Source: a gamma proteobacterium symbiont of Taylorina sp. (GTDB lineage Bacteria; Pseudomonadota; Gammaproteobacteria; GRL18). From it: a stretch of 47,552 bases of DNA. The translations under genes and the position numbers were made by a program. The notes beneath the pieces are model-generated. The model was not told the DNA's origin, ran no database searches, and worked only from the letters and a program-made list of their open reading frames with translations. Position 1 is the first letter of the stretch; each line of letters opens with the position of its first letter. The stretch covers positions 1 to 47,552 of the forward strand of contig JAHXIV010000074.1 in the NCBI GenBank assembly GCA_025655455.1, in the 5' to 3' direction. Shown in pieces: positions 34,528-43,412 of the stretch.

Positions 34528-37500
34528 ATGTCCCCTGTTTTCTTTATTAAACGTCCTATTTTTGCAATGGTCATTGCAATATTGATTGTGATACTTGGTT
34601 TTGTCTCTGTTTCTATCTTACCGATTGAAGAATACCCCAGCGTTACACCACCTACAGTTTCCATAACCAGTACCTACACAGGGGCAAATGCCTATGATGT
34701 AGAAGAGTCTGTCACTCGTCCAATTGAAGATCAGCTCAATGGTGTACAGGGGATGATCTATATTGAATCTTCCAGTACCAGTGCCGGTGAGTCAAATATT
34801 AATGTCTACTTTGAGCCGGGATACGATTTAGATATTGCCGCTGTCGATGTACAAAATAAGGTTGAATTGGCCAAGCCTTCTCTTCCTGAAGAAGTGACTA
34901 AACAAGGTGTGAGTGTTGATAAAAAATCACCCAGTATTGTTGTTCTGGTCACTCTTACTGGTAATGAAAGCCATACGGATGCATATCTAAGTAATTATAT
35001 CAATATCAATATCCTTGATGAGATCAAACGTATTCCCGGTGTTGGCAAAGCCATTAATATGGGTGAAAAAAAGTACTCAATGCGTATCTGGCTTGATCCC
35101 GATAAGATGAAGTCAATGGCAATGACGCCAATGGAAGTGATTGCTGCTATCCAGAGCCAAAATAAACAGGCTTCTCTGGGAAAAATTGGTGCAGCACCAG
35201 GCCATAAAGATCAGCAGATTACCTATACATTGACTGCCAGCGGGCGGCTGAAAAATGTTCGTGAGTTCGGCATGATTGTTTTACGTCATAATTCAGACGG
35301 TAGTCTTGTTTATCTTAAAGATATTTCAGACATTAACCTAGGTGCTGAAAAATATGACTGGAATGCTCTTCTCAATGGTAAGCCTGCAGGATTGATTGCG
35401 ATCTATCAGCTTGCTGGTGCTAATGCATTGCAGATTAAAGATAATGTTATTTTAAAAATGGAAGAGCTTAAAACACGTTTTCCTGAAGGGCTTGTGTATA
35501 AAACGCCTTACGATACAACTAAATATGTCCAGGTTGCCATCGATAATGTGGTTGAAACACTCATTATGGCGATTTTTTTAGTGGTTTTAGTCATTTATAT
35601 CTTTTTGCAGTCATGGCGGCCGACAATTATTGCCACTGTTGCCATCCCGGTGTCATTGATAGGTGCCTTTGTAGCCATGTATATTACCGGTTTTTCTATT
35701 AACTTTTTGACATTATTCGGACTTATCTTAGCCATTGGTATTGTGGTGGACGATGTGATCCTGGTGGTTGAAAATGTTGAAACCATAATGCTGAATGAGC
35801 CTGACTTGCCCATGCCGCATGTGGTTAAAAAAGCAATGGCTGAAATTGTTGGCCCTATTGTTGCGACTACAGTCGTGCTTATTGCCGTTTTTGTGCCGGT
35901 CTCTTTAATGCCTGGAATCACTGGTTCACTCTATCAGCAATTTGCCTTAACCATTGCCTTTGCTGTTTTTATTTCTTCTGTTAATGCGCTGAGTTTATCT
36001 CCGGCCATTGCGGCTATTATTATAAAACGTAATGCTTCTGATCATAAAAAATTTATAGGATTTAAACTTTTTGATCAGGGATTTAACTGGCTGACCAATC
36101 AGTATAAGCGATCTATTTATTTTGTTATTAAATTAAAATGGCTGGTTGTCGTTCTGTTTATTGTGCTGATAGCTTATACCGCTCATATGTTTAAAACCAT
36201 ACCCACAGGCTTCGTTCCTGAAGAAGATAAGGGCGTTGCCATAGCCGGTTATGTACTCAAACCGGGTTCATCGATTGTACAAACTGAAAAAATTGCAATA
36301 GAAATTGAAAAACGTCTTGCCACTATTGATGCGATTGAAAATGTAACGACTGTGCATGGTTATAATGTCATCACTGGTTCTCTTGATCCAGGGTCGGGTG
36401 TCTCGTTTATTACGTTTAAACCCTGGAGTGAGCGTGATGACAAAACCGAAAATGCAGATGCAATTATTCGTCAGATTTTCAAAAAAACAGCTGATATTTC
36501 TGATGCTAACGTATTTGCATTTAATCTGCCGGGAATTCCGGGGCTTGGTATCGCAGGCGGTTTTGATTTTCGAGTGCAGGATTTTATGGCTTCTGATATT
36601 GACCAGTTTCAGTATTATGTTAAAGAGCTTCTTGCTGCAGCAAATAACGATCCGCGTATAGGTTCAGCCTATACCACCTTTAACTCAGCCAGCCCGATGT
36701 ACCAGGTTGATTTTCATCGTGAAAAAATTAATGCACTGGGTATTAATATTGCCGATGTTTTTCTTACCATGCAAACTTTTTTAGGTTCTGTTTATATTAA
36801 TGATTTTACTAAATACGGTAAGGTGTACCGTGTCTTTGCTCAGGCAAAAAAAGAATTCCGAAGTGATAAAAGTGATATTTCAAAATTAAATGTCCTTAAT
36901 AATAAAAACCAAATGGTTCCCTTAAGTGCTCTTATTTCAGTTAAGGAAATTAGAGGGCCACAAAATATTACTCACTACAATCTTTATCGCTCCATTCAGA
37001 TTAATGGTGCTGCTGCGCCGGGTTATAGTTCCGGTGATGCGATGGCCGCCATGGAAGAGCTGCAGAAAAAAATAATGCCTAAAGAATATGGCTTCGAATG
37101 GTCAGGCATGTCACTGCAGGAAAAAGTTGCGGCTAACTCAACGCTTATTACTTTCACTTTTGTTTTAATTGTTGTGTTTCTGGTTCTTGCCGCTCAATAT
37201 GAATCATGGATATTGCCTCTAATGATCATGATTCCGGTACCACTGGTGATGCTCGGTGCATTATTGGCTCTGCAGTATGTTAACTTGCCTATGAATGTAT
37301 TTGCTCAGATAGGTCTGGTGTTACTGATTGCTATGTCATCAAAAAATGCCATATTGATTATTGAATTTGCTAAAGAACTGCGGGAGTCCGGTAAAACTAT
37401 TACGGATTCAGCAATTGATGCTGCTGTATCACGTTTCAGACCAATTTTAATGACCATTTTTTCCTTTATCTTCGGTATTATTCCATTAGCAATTGCCTCC

Positions 37501-37671
37501 GGTGCGGGTGCTCAGACACAAAAAACCATTGGTGTCGCCTTATTAGGCGGTATGACCATAGCAACCTTTGTTGCACTATTTATTGTTCCGGTTATTTATG
37601 TCTTACTTGAAGCCATGCGTGAAACAGTGGTGGATGTACAGGAAGAAGTGAAAATGAGAGAGAGTTTATAA
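34528..37671 (+). CDS. RND multidrug efflux pump, HAE1 family (AcrB/MexB type)
   Basis: A 1047-residue inner-membrane proton/drug antiporter with the usual twelve membrane segments and two large periplasmic loops. The proton-relay residues are present: D408 and D409 (VVDDVILVVENVE) and K939 (SSKNAILIIEFAKEL). The N-terminus FFIKRPIFAMVIAILIVILG is typical. Full length. With the adaptor it needs a TolC-type channel, possibly the one at 40935-42326 on the other strand or one elsewhere. Confidence 0.94.
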   Translation: MSPVFFIKRPIFAMVIAILIVILGFVSVSILPIEEYPSVTPPTVSITSTYTGANAYDVEESVTRPIEDQLNGVQGMIYIESSSTSAGESNINVYFEPGYDLDIAAVDVQNKVELAKPSLPEEVTKQGVSVDKKSPSIVVLVTLTGNESHTDAYLSNYININILDEIKRIPGVGKAINMGEKKYSMRIWLDPDKMKSMAMTPMEVIAAIQSQNKQASLGKIGAAPGHKDQQITYTLTASGRLKNVREFGMIVLRHNSDGSLVYLKDISDINLGAEKYDWNALLNGKPAGLIAIYQLAGANALQIKDNVILKMEELKTRFPEGLVYKTPYDTTKYVQVAIDNVVETLIMAIFLVVLVIYIFLQSWRPTIIATVAIPVSLIGAFVAMYITGFSINFLTLFGLILAIGIVVDDVILVVENVETIMLNEPDLPMPHVVKKAMAEIVGPIVATTVVLIAVFVPVSLMPGITGSLYQQFALTIAFAVFISSVNALSLSPAIAAIIIKRNASDHKKFIGFKLFDQGFNWLTNQYKRSIYFVIKLKWLVVVLFIVLIAYTAHMFKTIPTGFVPEEDKGVAIAGYVLKPGSSIVQTEKIAIEIEKRLATIDAIENVTTVHGYNVITGSLDPGSGVSFITFKPWSERDDKTENADAIIRQIFKKTADISDANVFAFNLPGIPGLGIAGGFDFRVQDFMASDIDQFQYYVKELLAAANNDPRIGSAYTTFNSASPMYQVDFHREKINALGINIADVFLTMQTFLGSVYINDFTKYGKVYRVFAQAKKEFRSDKSDISKLNVLNNKNQMVPLSALISVKEIRGPQNITHYNLYRSIQINGAAAPGYSSGDAMAAMEELQKKIMPKEYGFEWSGMSLQEKVAANSTLITFTFVLIVVFLVLAAQYESWILPLMIMIPVPLVMLGALLALQYVNLPMNVFAQIGLVLLIAMSSKNAILIIEFAKELRESGKTITDSAIDAAVSRFRPILMTIFSFIFGIIPLAIASGAGAQTQKTIGVALLGGMTIATFVALFIVPVIYVLLEAMRETVVDVQEEVKMRESL

Positions 37672-37833
37672 GACTTCCAGAAAAATTGATTCAGGTAGAA
37701 AGTGACGGAAAACCATTGGACTGTTGAAAGTTGTAGAAACTATGGCTGTAAAAGATCCTCTTACCATAATTTCCAAAAGACGTTACATTAACGAGGGAGA
37801 TGGGCACAGCCCCCTTAAATGGAGGAACTCTAA

Positions 37834-39738
37834 CTAAGAACTTTGCATACGCTGATGATGAGCACGATTGTTATTTTTTCTGCCCTTCCCTTTTTTTGCA
37901 TTAAATTTTTTATTCGATTTTTCTGCCTGACCCGCTGCTTTACTCATACTGGTAATTTTTAACTGCTGCTGACAGACCCAGGCCTTTTGTAAATCCCGGA
38001 AAACCTCTTTCGGCATACCATCAGGTAAATCAACCACTGAATAGTCATCATAGATTTCAATCTGACCAATCATTTTACTATCCAGACCCGCTTCATTGGC
38101 AATCGCACCAACAATATTACCTGGCTTGACACCATGATCATAGCCAACTTCTACTCGATACCTCTGCATAGAAACATCCGGCATATCTTTCAAAGGTATA
38201 GCTGCAGCACCCGGCGGTGATTTTTTATTTCTATCACCCCGCTTTGGTCTGTCAGGACGTCTGGAACGTTTTTCAGAAGAATCACCGCGCACATCAAAAG
38301 GTTTATTCTCTTTTAAATGTTTGAATTCTGATTCATTGATAAGAAAAGATTGTTTATTATTCGCCATATGAGCTAATGCGGCAGCAATAGCAACCAGATC
38401 AATATTTTCTTCTTCCTGATCAATTTCATTAATAATATCTGAAAAAAGTTGAAAATCTTTATGATTCTGCATTTTTTCAATAGTGGATAATATTGACTTT
38501 TTATAACGACTAATGCGTAAAGTATTAATTTTTTTGACTGAAGGTATTTCCATTTCAGTCAAAGGTTGACGAGTTGTTTTCTCAATCGAACGCAGTAAAC
38601 GAGTTTCACGACGGGAAATAAACAGTATCGCTTCACCTGAACGCCCTGCTCGTCCCGTACGGCCAATCCTATGCACATAGGATTCATTATCACGTGGTGC
38701 ATCAAAGTTGACTACATGGCTGATACGTTCAACATCCAGGCCGCGAGCAACAACATCTGTTGCAATCAATACATCCAGACGTCCCCGTTTTAAACGTTCT
38801 ACAATACGCTCACGGCCGCTTTGTGGAATATCACCATTGAGTGCTTCACAGGCAAAACCACGAGCTTGAAGTTGATCCGCCAATTCCAGAGTCATATTCT
38901 TGGTATTAACAAAAACCAGCATGGCATCATGGTCTTCTAATTCAAGAATTCTCGTCAGTGCTTCCAGTTTTCCCAAACCATAAACTCGCCAGTATCTCTG
39001 ACGTATTGTTGAAGCAGTCATGGTTTTTGAGGCCACTTTAACAATTTCCGGCTGGCACAGGTATTTTTCTGCAATACGACGTATTACAGTCGGCATGGTG
39101 GCAGAAAATAAAGCAATCTGGCGTGATTCAGGTGATTGCTCCAATACCCATTCAACATCTTCGATAAAGCCCATACGTAACATTTCATCCGCTTCATCCA
39201 AAACCAGTGTATTTAAATTATCCAGTTTCAATGATTTCTTACGAATATGATCCATGACACGACCCGGTGTTCCAACTACAATCTGAGCACCTTTTTTAAG
39301 ACCGCGTAATTGTTCACTATATGGAGCACCGCCATAAACCGGCAGTACATTAATTTTTACCAGATGTTTTGCATAAGTTTGAAATGCTTCAGCCACCTGA
39401 ATGGCTAGTTCACGAGTCGGAGTAAGTACCAGAACCTGAGTATTTTTATTATTTGCCTGAATATTGGATAATAAAGGCAGGGCGAAAGCAGCTGTTTTAC
39501 CGGTACCGGTTTGAGCCTGGCCGATCATATCTTTTCCGGACAATATATGAGGGATACTCATAGTCTGAATTTCGGTCGGTGTGGTATATCCGGAGTCTTC
39601 AACAGCTTTTAATACGGCTGGTAATAATTCCAGTGAATTAAAATCTACAGTTTTTTTATTATCTTTTGCAGCGGAGCTTGATGACATTGGGGAATCTTGG
39701 GCTAGTTTAAAGTCGGTGCATTGTACTCCCAATTCCAT
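37834..39738 (-). CDS. deaD: DEAD-box RNA helicase, DeaD/CsdA type
   Basis: A 634-residue ATP-dependent RNA helicase. Motif I AQTGTGKT ends at 82, motif II DEAD is at 181-184, with SAT (LFSATMP) and motif VI HRIGRTGRAGR following. A DbpA-type RNA-binding domain (MQRYRVEVGYDHGVKPGNIV) sits near 535-605. The basic tail resembles the C-terminal extension of cold-shock DeaD. It acts in ribosome assembly and mRNA decay at low temperature. The start may instead be codon 18 (MSSSSAAK); neither has a clear ribosome site. Confidence 0.9.
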   Translation of the reverse strand: MELGVQCTDFKLAQDSPMSSSSAAKDNKKTVDFNSLELLPAVLKAVEDSGYTTPTEIQTMSIPHILSGKDMIGQAQTGTGKTAAFALPLLSNIQANNKNTQVLVLTPTRELAIQVAEAFQTYAKHLVKINVLPVYGGAPYSEQLRGLKKGAQIVVGTPGRVMDHIRKKSLKLDNLNTLVLDEADEMLRMGFIEDVEWVLEQSPESRQIALFSATMPTVIRRIAEKYLCQPEIVKVASKTMTASTIRQRYWRVYGLGKLEALTRILELEDHDAMLVFVNTKNMTLELADQLQARGFACEALNGDIPQSGRERIVERLKRGRLDVLIATDVVARGLDVERISHVVNFDAPRDNESYVHRIGRTGRAGRSGEAILFISRRETRLLRSIEKTTRQPLTEMEIPSVKKINTLRISRYKKSILSTIEKMQNHKDFQLFSDIINEIDQEEENIDLVAIAAALAHMANNKQSFLINESEFKHLKENKPFDVRGDSSEKRSRRPDRPKRGDRNKKSPPGAAAIPLKDMPDVSMQRYRVEVGYDHGVKPGNIVGAIANEAGLDSKMIGQIEIYDDYSVVDLPDGMPKEVFRDLQKAWVCQQQLKITSMSKAAGQAEKSNKKFNAKKGKGRKNNNRAHHQRMQSS

Positions 39739-39820
39739 TAAAAAACATCAAAATATTCAAATAAACTAATAAAGCCTTCACCTCACCCCTTCTGGAGTTA
39801 GTGAAGACTTCAAACAAAGG

Positions 39821-40216
39821 TTATACTTTACCCATACCTTCAAAGCTCTTGATAAAAGGACCTGCCATTCTTGGATCCTTTACCATGGCTTTAAAATCAC
39901 CGGTTTTAAACTTCATTTTTCCAGTGGTAACCGCCATTCCCATACCAGCCATGCCAATACCTTTACTGAGCCATTTTTCCCAGTTTTTTTGATCAGCTCT
40001 GATATCCCAGCTTAATTCCTGTCCTTCATATGTACCGGCTGTAACAACTTCACCATTTTGCACATCAATAAATCCACGAGCGGTATCGTCACCCGGCATA
40101 CCATAACCAATAACAGAGTTAAAACCAATTTCTGCCAAAGCGTCTTTCAGACCCGGGTCTGCATTCCAAATAGTTTGAAAAGATTTCATCCATTCATCAC
40201 TGAATAAATCGGCCAT
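39821..40216 (-). CDS. SCP2 sterol-binding-domain protein
   Basis: A 131-residue cytosolic single-domain SCP2-like protein, which offers a hydrophobic pocket for lipids or acyl chains. The pattern FIDVQNGEVVTAGTYEG...LSWDIRADQKNWEKWL, then MKFKTGDFKAMVK, is characteristic. The AGGAGGAT ribosome site is very strong. Ligand unknown. It is followed by an imperfect hairpin CTTCAC...GTGAAG (39777-39807) with a T-rich run on this strand, ahead of the helicase. Confidence 0.8.
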   Translation of the reverse strand: MADLFSDEWMKSFQTIWNADPGLKDALAEIGFNSVIGYGMPGDDTARGFIDVQNGEVVTAGTYEGQELSWDIRADQKNWEKWLSKGIGMAGMGMAVTTGKMKFKTGDFKAMVKDPRMAGPFIKSFEGMGKV

Positions 40217-40414
40217 ATCATATCCTCCTGGGATGGTTTAAGTAATAAATATTTTTTAAATTTATATGTCTCTAAATTATTGCATAGGACATTTCAGTGC
40301 GAGTATTGCACCATAATCTAAGGGGGCTAGTCAACACTTTAATGAAGCCGGTATGAATAAAATAAACATATATTAAGAAAATTGCTTCTAAGTCCTTATA
40401 AAAACACAAAACTA

Positions 40415-40957
40415 TCATTTTCTCTGAATAACAAAAATTGGCTGAACCGCATATTTATTATTAATATATTGTCCTGTATAAGTTAAAATCTTATTGATAG
40501 TAGCAGTATAAGGTGCATACAGTTTATGGTGTTTTTTATCCCATAAACTGTGCTTTAATTTATTCTCAGCTTCTGAGTGCAATGATAATGCTTTAAAATA
40601 ATTTACTTTTGAGACTTGTAAATCATGTTCAGATAGAACGGTACGTTCAAACAATTCCTTAGAACGTTCAAGTTCTTTCTTCGCCTCCAATAAGTTAATC
40701 TGAGTCAGCTTAATCATCGCATTTGCTTCCAGCAAATTACTATTAATAAGTGTTTCATCAAATTCCAACAATAACTCTCCTTGTTTAATAGTTTGATTTA
40801 TTTTTACATGGATTGTTTTTACAATGCCGGATATTGCAGATGTGATATTAATTTCAGATTCACTGTTTTCAGCATGAATATCACATACTATTAAATTTAT
40901 TAATAAAAACAGGCAGCATAAAAATATTTTTTTATTATTTATAGTCATTTTGTTCAT
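40415..40957 (-). CDS. Short HlyD/AcrA-like periplasmic adaptor
   Basis: A 180-residue exported protein (signal about 1-29) that keeps only the barrel-sandwich halves (SAISGIVKTIHVKINQTIKQG near 40-60; KLYAPYTATINKILTYTGQY near 150-170) and a helical hairpin (about 72-140). It has no beta-barrel or membrane-proximal domains, so it is about half the normal adaptor length but ends cleanly. Its start overlaps the end of the TolC-like gene by 23 nt. No inner-membrane pump lies in the operon, so what it serves is unclear. Confidence 0.7.
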   Translation of the reverse strand: MNKMTINNKKIFLCCLFLLINLIVCDIHAENSESEINITSAISGIVKTIHVKINQTIKQGELLLEFDETLINSNLLEANAMIKLTQINLLEAKKELERSKELFERTVLSEHDLQVSKVNYFKALSLHSEAENKLKHSLWDKKHHKLYAPYTATINKILTYTGQYINNKYAVQPIFVIQRK

Positions 40958-42326
40958 TAGAATTTTGCTCAGTATAGTTCATCGGGTTTCCCAGTAAAGC
41001 ATCTAGTTTTGCCCAGGCTATGGCTAAATCAAAAACTGTTTGCATGTTAAATAATTGTGCCTGAGTCAGCTCAACCATTGCATCACCCAGATCACTGGTC
41101 ACTTCCAGTTCATATAATGCCCGACTACGATCAAGGTAAAGTTCCCGATGATCAAGCACCAAATCTAAATCGGATACAGTTCCGGAAAACTGTTGTTTTA
41201 GTTCACTGATTTTTAACCAGAGTTCAAGAATTTGTTGTTCCAGTTCTTGTTTAATACTAATATTTTCAGCTTCTAACTGAATTATTCTTCCCGTTGCCCG
41301 TCTGATTCTGGCATTTTCCTGACCCGATTGATATAGCGGTACTTTAAATTCAATACCGGCACGAAATTCATCTGAACTGCCCAGATCACGAGCATAATCA
41401 GCAGCCTGTAGATGAGCACTAATCACTGGATATTTTTCCGCCTGAAAAGCACTGACTTTATGACGTGCAGATGCCAGCTTATGTTGATGAGAAATCAAAC
41501 GAGAATTCTGTTTATAAGCCGTTTGATAGAGTTGTTCAAAATCTTTCAGTTCTCTATTTGATGAGAGAGCCTGAAAATTATTAAAATCAGGTTTTTCCAG
41601 GTCTGTAGATAATTGCCCCGGACTAATCAACTGTGACAAACGGTTTCTACTGATCCTCTGCACACTAAGTGCATTATTACGCTCACGCCGTGTTACTCTA
41701 TATTTGTTTTCTATGCTTAATAATTCAATATCAGAGATCTGACCTAATTCAAAACGCGAACGTATTTTATCCAGTGTGACATAATCAACGGCCATAGCTT
41801 CATTTGAGTAATCAAATATAACATCCGCTAATAAGATATTAAAATAGGCCTGCAGGATCATAATTGTTCGTTTTGATATCATGTCAGCATACAGCGCATC
41901 CACAGAGGCAAGATTTTCTTCACTGGCAGCAATAATAGCACCGCTGTAACCAAAATCATAAAGACGCTTTGAAATATCCAGACTGATTTTACTATCATTT
42001 GTTTCACTTGCCGGCACAATAGGTGAGGGGTCGACATAACGAAGACGGGCATTAATTTCTGCAAAAATACCTGATTGAGAAGCAGCCAGTTCCTGTTCAG
42101 CAAGCGCGATCTGGCGTTGTGCTGAATAAGTCATCATTTCTGACGACTCAACATAAACCGCCCTGGACAAGGCATATTCAAGATTAAGTGGTTCCGGTAG
42201 TGGCTCAGCCGCATTAATCTGTATAGAAAATAATAATAACAGACATAACAGCTTCCATGTTTGGTTGGAGGCTCTTACTCGTATCTGGCTGATGGCTCTT
42301 ACACTTATCTGACTGATGGCTCTCAC
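40935..42326 (-). CDS. TolC-family outer-membrane efflux protein
   Basis: A 463-residue outer-membrane factor with two helical-hairpin halves (about 60-250 and 265-445), as in NodT/TolC channels. The membrane-type signal region (KLLCLLLLFSIQINAAEP) sits at about 25-43, after an unusual 23-residue stretch made of an 8-residue repeat (RAISQISV, RAISQIRV, then RASNQTW). That stretch comes from a 24-bp tandem repeat at the gene start. The GTG at 42326 is the only start available and overlaps the stop of the thioredoxin gene upstream. The adaptor gene follows with overlap. Confidence 0.82.
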   Translation of the reverse strand: MRAISQISVRAISQIRVRASNQTWKLLCLLLLFSIQINAAEPLPEPLNLEYALSRAVYVESSEMMTYSAQRQIALAEQELAASQSGIFAEINARLRYVDPSPIVPASETNDSKISLDISKRLYDFGYSGAIIAASEENLASVDALYADMISKRTIMILQAYFNILLADVIFDYSNEAMAVDYVTLDKIRSRFELGQISDIELLSIENKYRVTRRERNNALSVQRISRNRLSQLISPGQLSTDLEKPDFNNFQALSSNRELKDFEQLYQTAYKQNSRLISHQHKLASARHKVSAFQAEKYPVISAHLQAADYARDLGSSDEFRAGIEFKVPLYQSGQENARIRRATGRIIQLEAENISIKQELEQQILELWLKISELKQQFSGTVSDLDLVLDHRELYLDRSRALYELEVTSDLGDAMVELTQAQLFNMQTVFDLAIAWAKLDALLGNPMNYTEQNSNEQNDYK

Positions 42327-42330
42327 TATC
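42270..42330 (-). repeat. 24-bp tandem repeat at the start of the TolC-like gene
   Basis: Two full units (42270-42293 and 42294-42317) and a 13-nt partial unit (42318-42330) lie head to tail. The full units differ by only a few bases and keep frame. The partial unit contains the GTG start and part of the previous gene's stop. The unit encodes eight residues. Confidence 0.8.
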
Positions 42331-42850
42331 TATGTGCACGTTTATAACGTGAAAATTTATTATTTTTATACTCTTGATCAACCACAAATTGTCCTAATAG
42401 TAGAAACTCTTCAGCACTGCCTGTTTTTCCTGTATAACGCATAAGCCGCTTGCCTTTTAGATCAAAAAAAGCAATGACAGGGGTTGCACGAACTCGATTT
42501 TCTTTAAAGGCAAAGTCCTTTTGAGTCATTATTTTGCCATGAAAATTAGTCATTTCAACATCCCCTTCTATATCCAGTGGAAAAATAAGAAAATTCTTTT
42601 TAAAATAACTTTGAACTTTTGGCTGATTTAAAACATTTTTTTTCATCCAATGACAAAACGGACAGTCATCCATTTCAAAAAAAATTAAAATCCCTTTTTT
42701 TCCCTGTTCTCTGGCATTAATTAATTCTTCAGAAAAATCACCGAAACTGGAATCAAAGAAATATTCTTCCGGATTTTTTGTTGACGCAGAAAAACCAACG
42801 CTGCTGAAAAGAATTAACAGAATAAAAAGCTTTATCTGATGATGTTTCAT
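42326..42850 (-). CDS. Exported thioredoxin-fold protein (DUF255/SoxW-like)
   Basis: A 174-residue protein with a signal peptide (about 1-21) and a thioredoxin fold. The redox motif is CPFC (C63, C66) in EMDDCPFCHWMK, and the cis-proline is in RATPVIAFF. Such proteins reduce or oxidise periplasmic disulfides, often in sulfur metabolism or cytochrome maturation. The ATG at 42850 is preferred to a TTG four codons earlier. It sits between the tlpA gene (34 nt upstream) and the TolC-like gene (overlapping). Confidence 0.8.
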   Translation of the reverse strand: MKHHQIKLFILLILFSSVGFSASTKNPEEYFFDSSFGDFSEELINAREQGKKGILIFFEMDDCPFCHWMKKNVLNQPKVQSYFKKNFLIFPLDIEGDVEMTNFHGKIMTQKDFAFKENRVRATPVIAFFDLKGKRLMRYTGKTGSAEEFLLLGQFVVDQEYKNNKFSRYKRAHR

Positions 42851-42884
42851 ATGTAGTCTCAAAGTCCTATTAAAAATAATTTAT

Positions 42885-43382
42885 TCATTTCTTATTATAC
42901 TGTGCTATATATTTTTTTAAAGTTCTATCAGAAATCATACCGGTAAATTTCTTGACCACATCTCCTTCAGGATTTACTAAAATAGAAGTCGGCAGACCTC
43001 TTGGTTCACCTAAGGCATCAATAATTTCATCATTCATCTGGGTCATCGGATAGGAAACCAGATATAATTCTGAAAACTTTTTCAGACGTTCAATAGTAAT
43101 CCCGGGTTCATAATTAACCCCGATGACAATAGCATTATCATTTTCAAGATGAAAGTCAGATAAGTCTGGAATTTCTTTACGACAAGGGGGACACCAGGTT
43201 GCCCAGAAATTAACTAAAACCCATTTGCCTTTATCCTGAGATAATTGATGTGATTGTCCATCCAGATCTTTATAATTGAAGTCTATAGCAAAAACATTGC
43301 CGGAACTTATAAAAAAAACAAGAAGGATTATCAGAAAATAAAAATATCTGATAAAAGATAGGGGCTGTGTTATTTTATTCAT
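42885..43382 (-). CDS. TlpA/ResA-family thiol-disulfide oxidoreductase
   Basis: A 165-residue membrane-anchored thioredoxin-like protein: N-terminal membrane segment (about 12-31), then the ATWCPPCRKEIPDL active site (C64, C67), the conserved insert and the GLPTSILVNPEG cis-proline region. TlpA/ResA proteins keep apocytochrome or copper-site cysteines reduced. It lies 30 nt after yihY on the same strand and before a second thioredoxin, suggesting a redox operon. Confidence 0.87.
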   Translation of the reverse strand: MNKITQPLSFIRYFYFLIILLVFFISSGNVFAIDFNYKDLDGQSHQLSQDKGKWVLVNFWATWCPPCRKEIPDLSDFHLENDNAIVIGVNYEPGITIERLKKFSELYLVSYPMTQMNDEIIDALGEPRGLPTSILVNPEGDVVKKFTGMISDRTLKKYIAQYNKK

Positions 43383-43412
43383 TATTTAAGACCGTTCATT
43401 TGAGTGATTCAT

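Noticed and set aside
37700..37833. Rho-independent terminator between the RND pump and deaD
   Set aside because: Only a 4-bp GGGC/GCCC stem is visible and no T-run follows on either strand.
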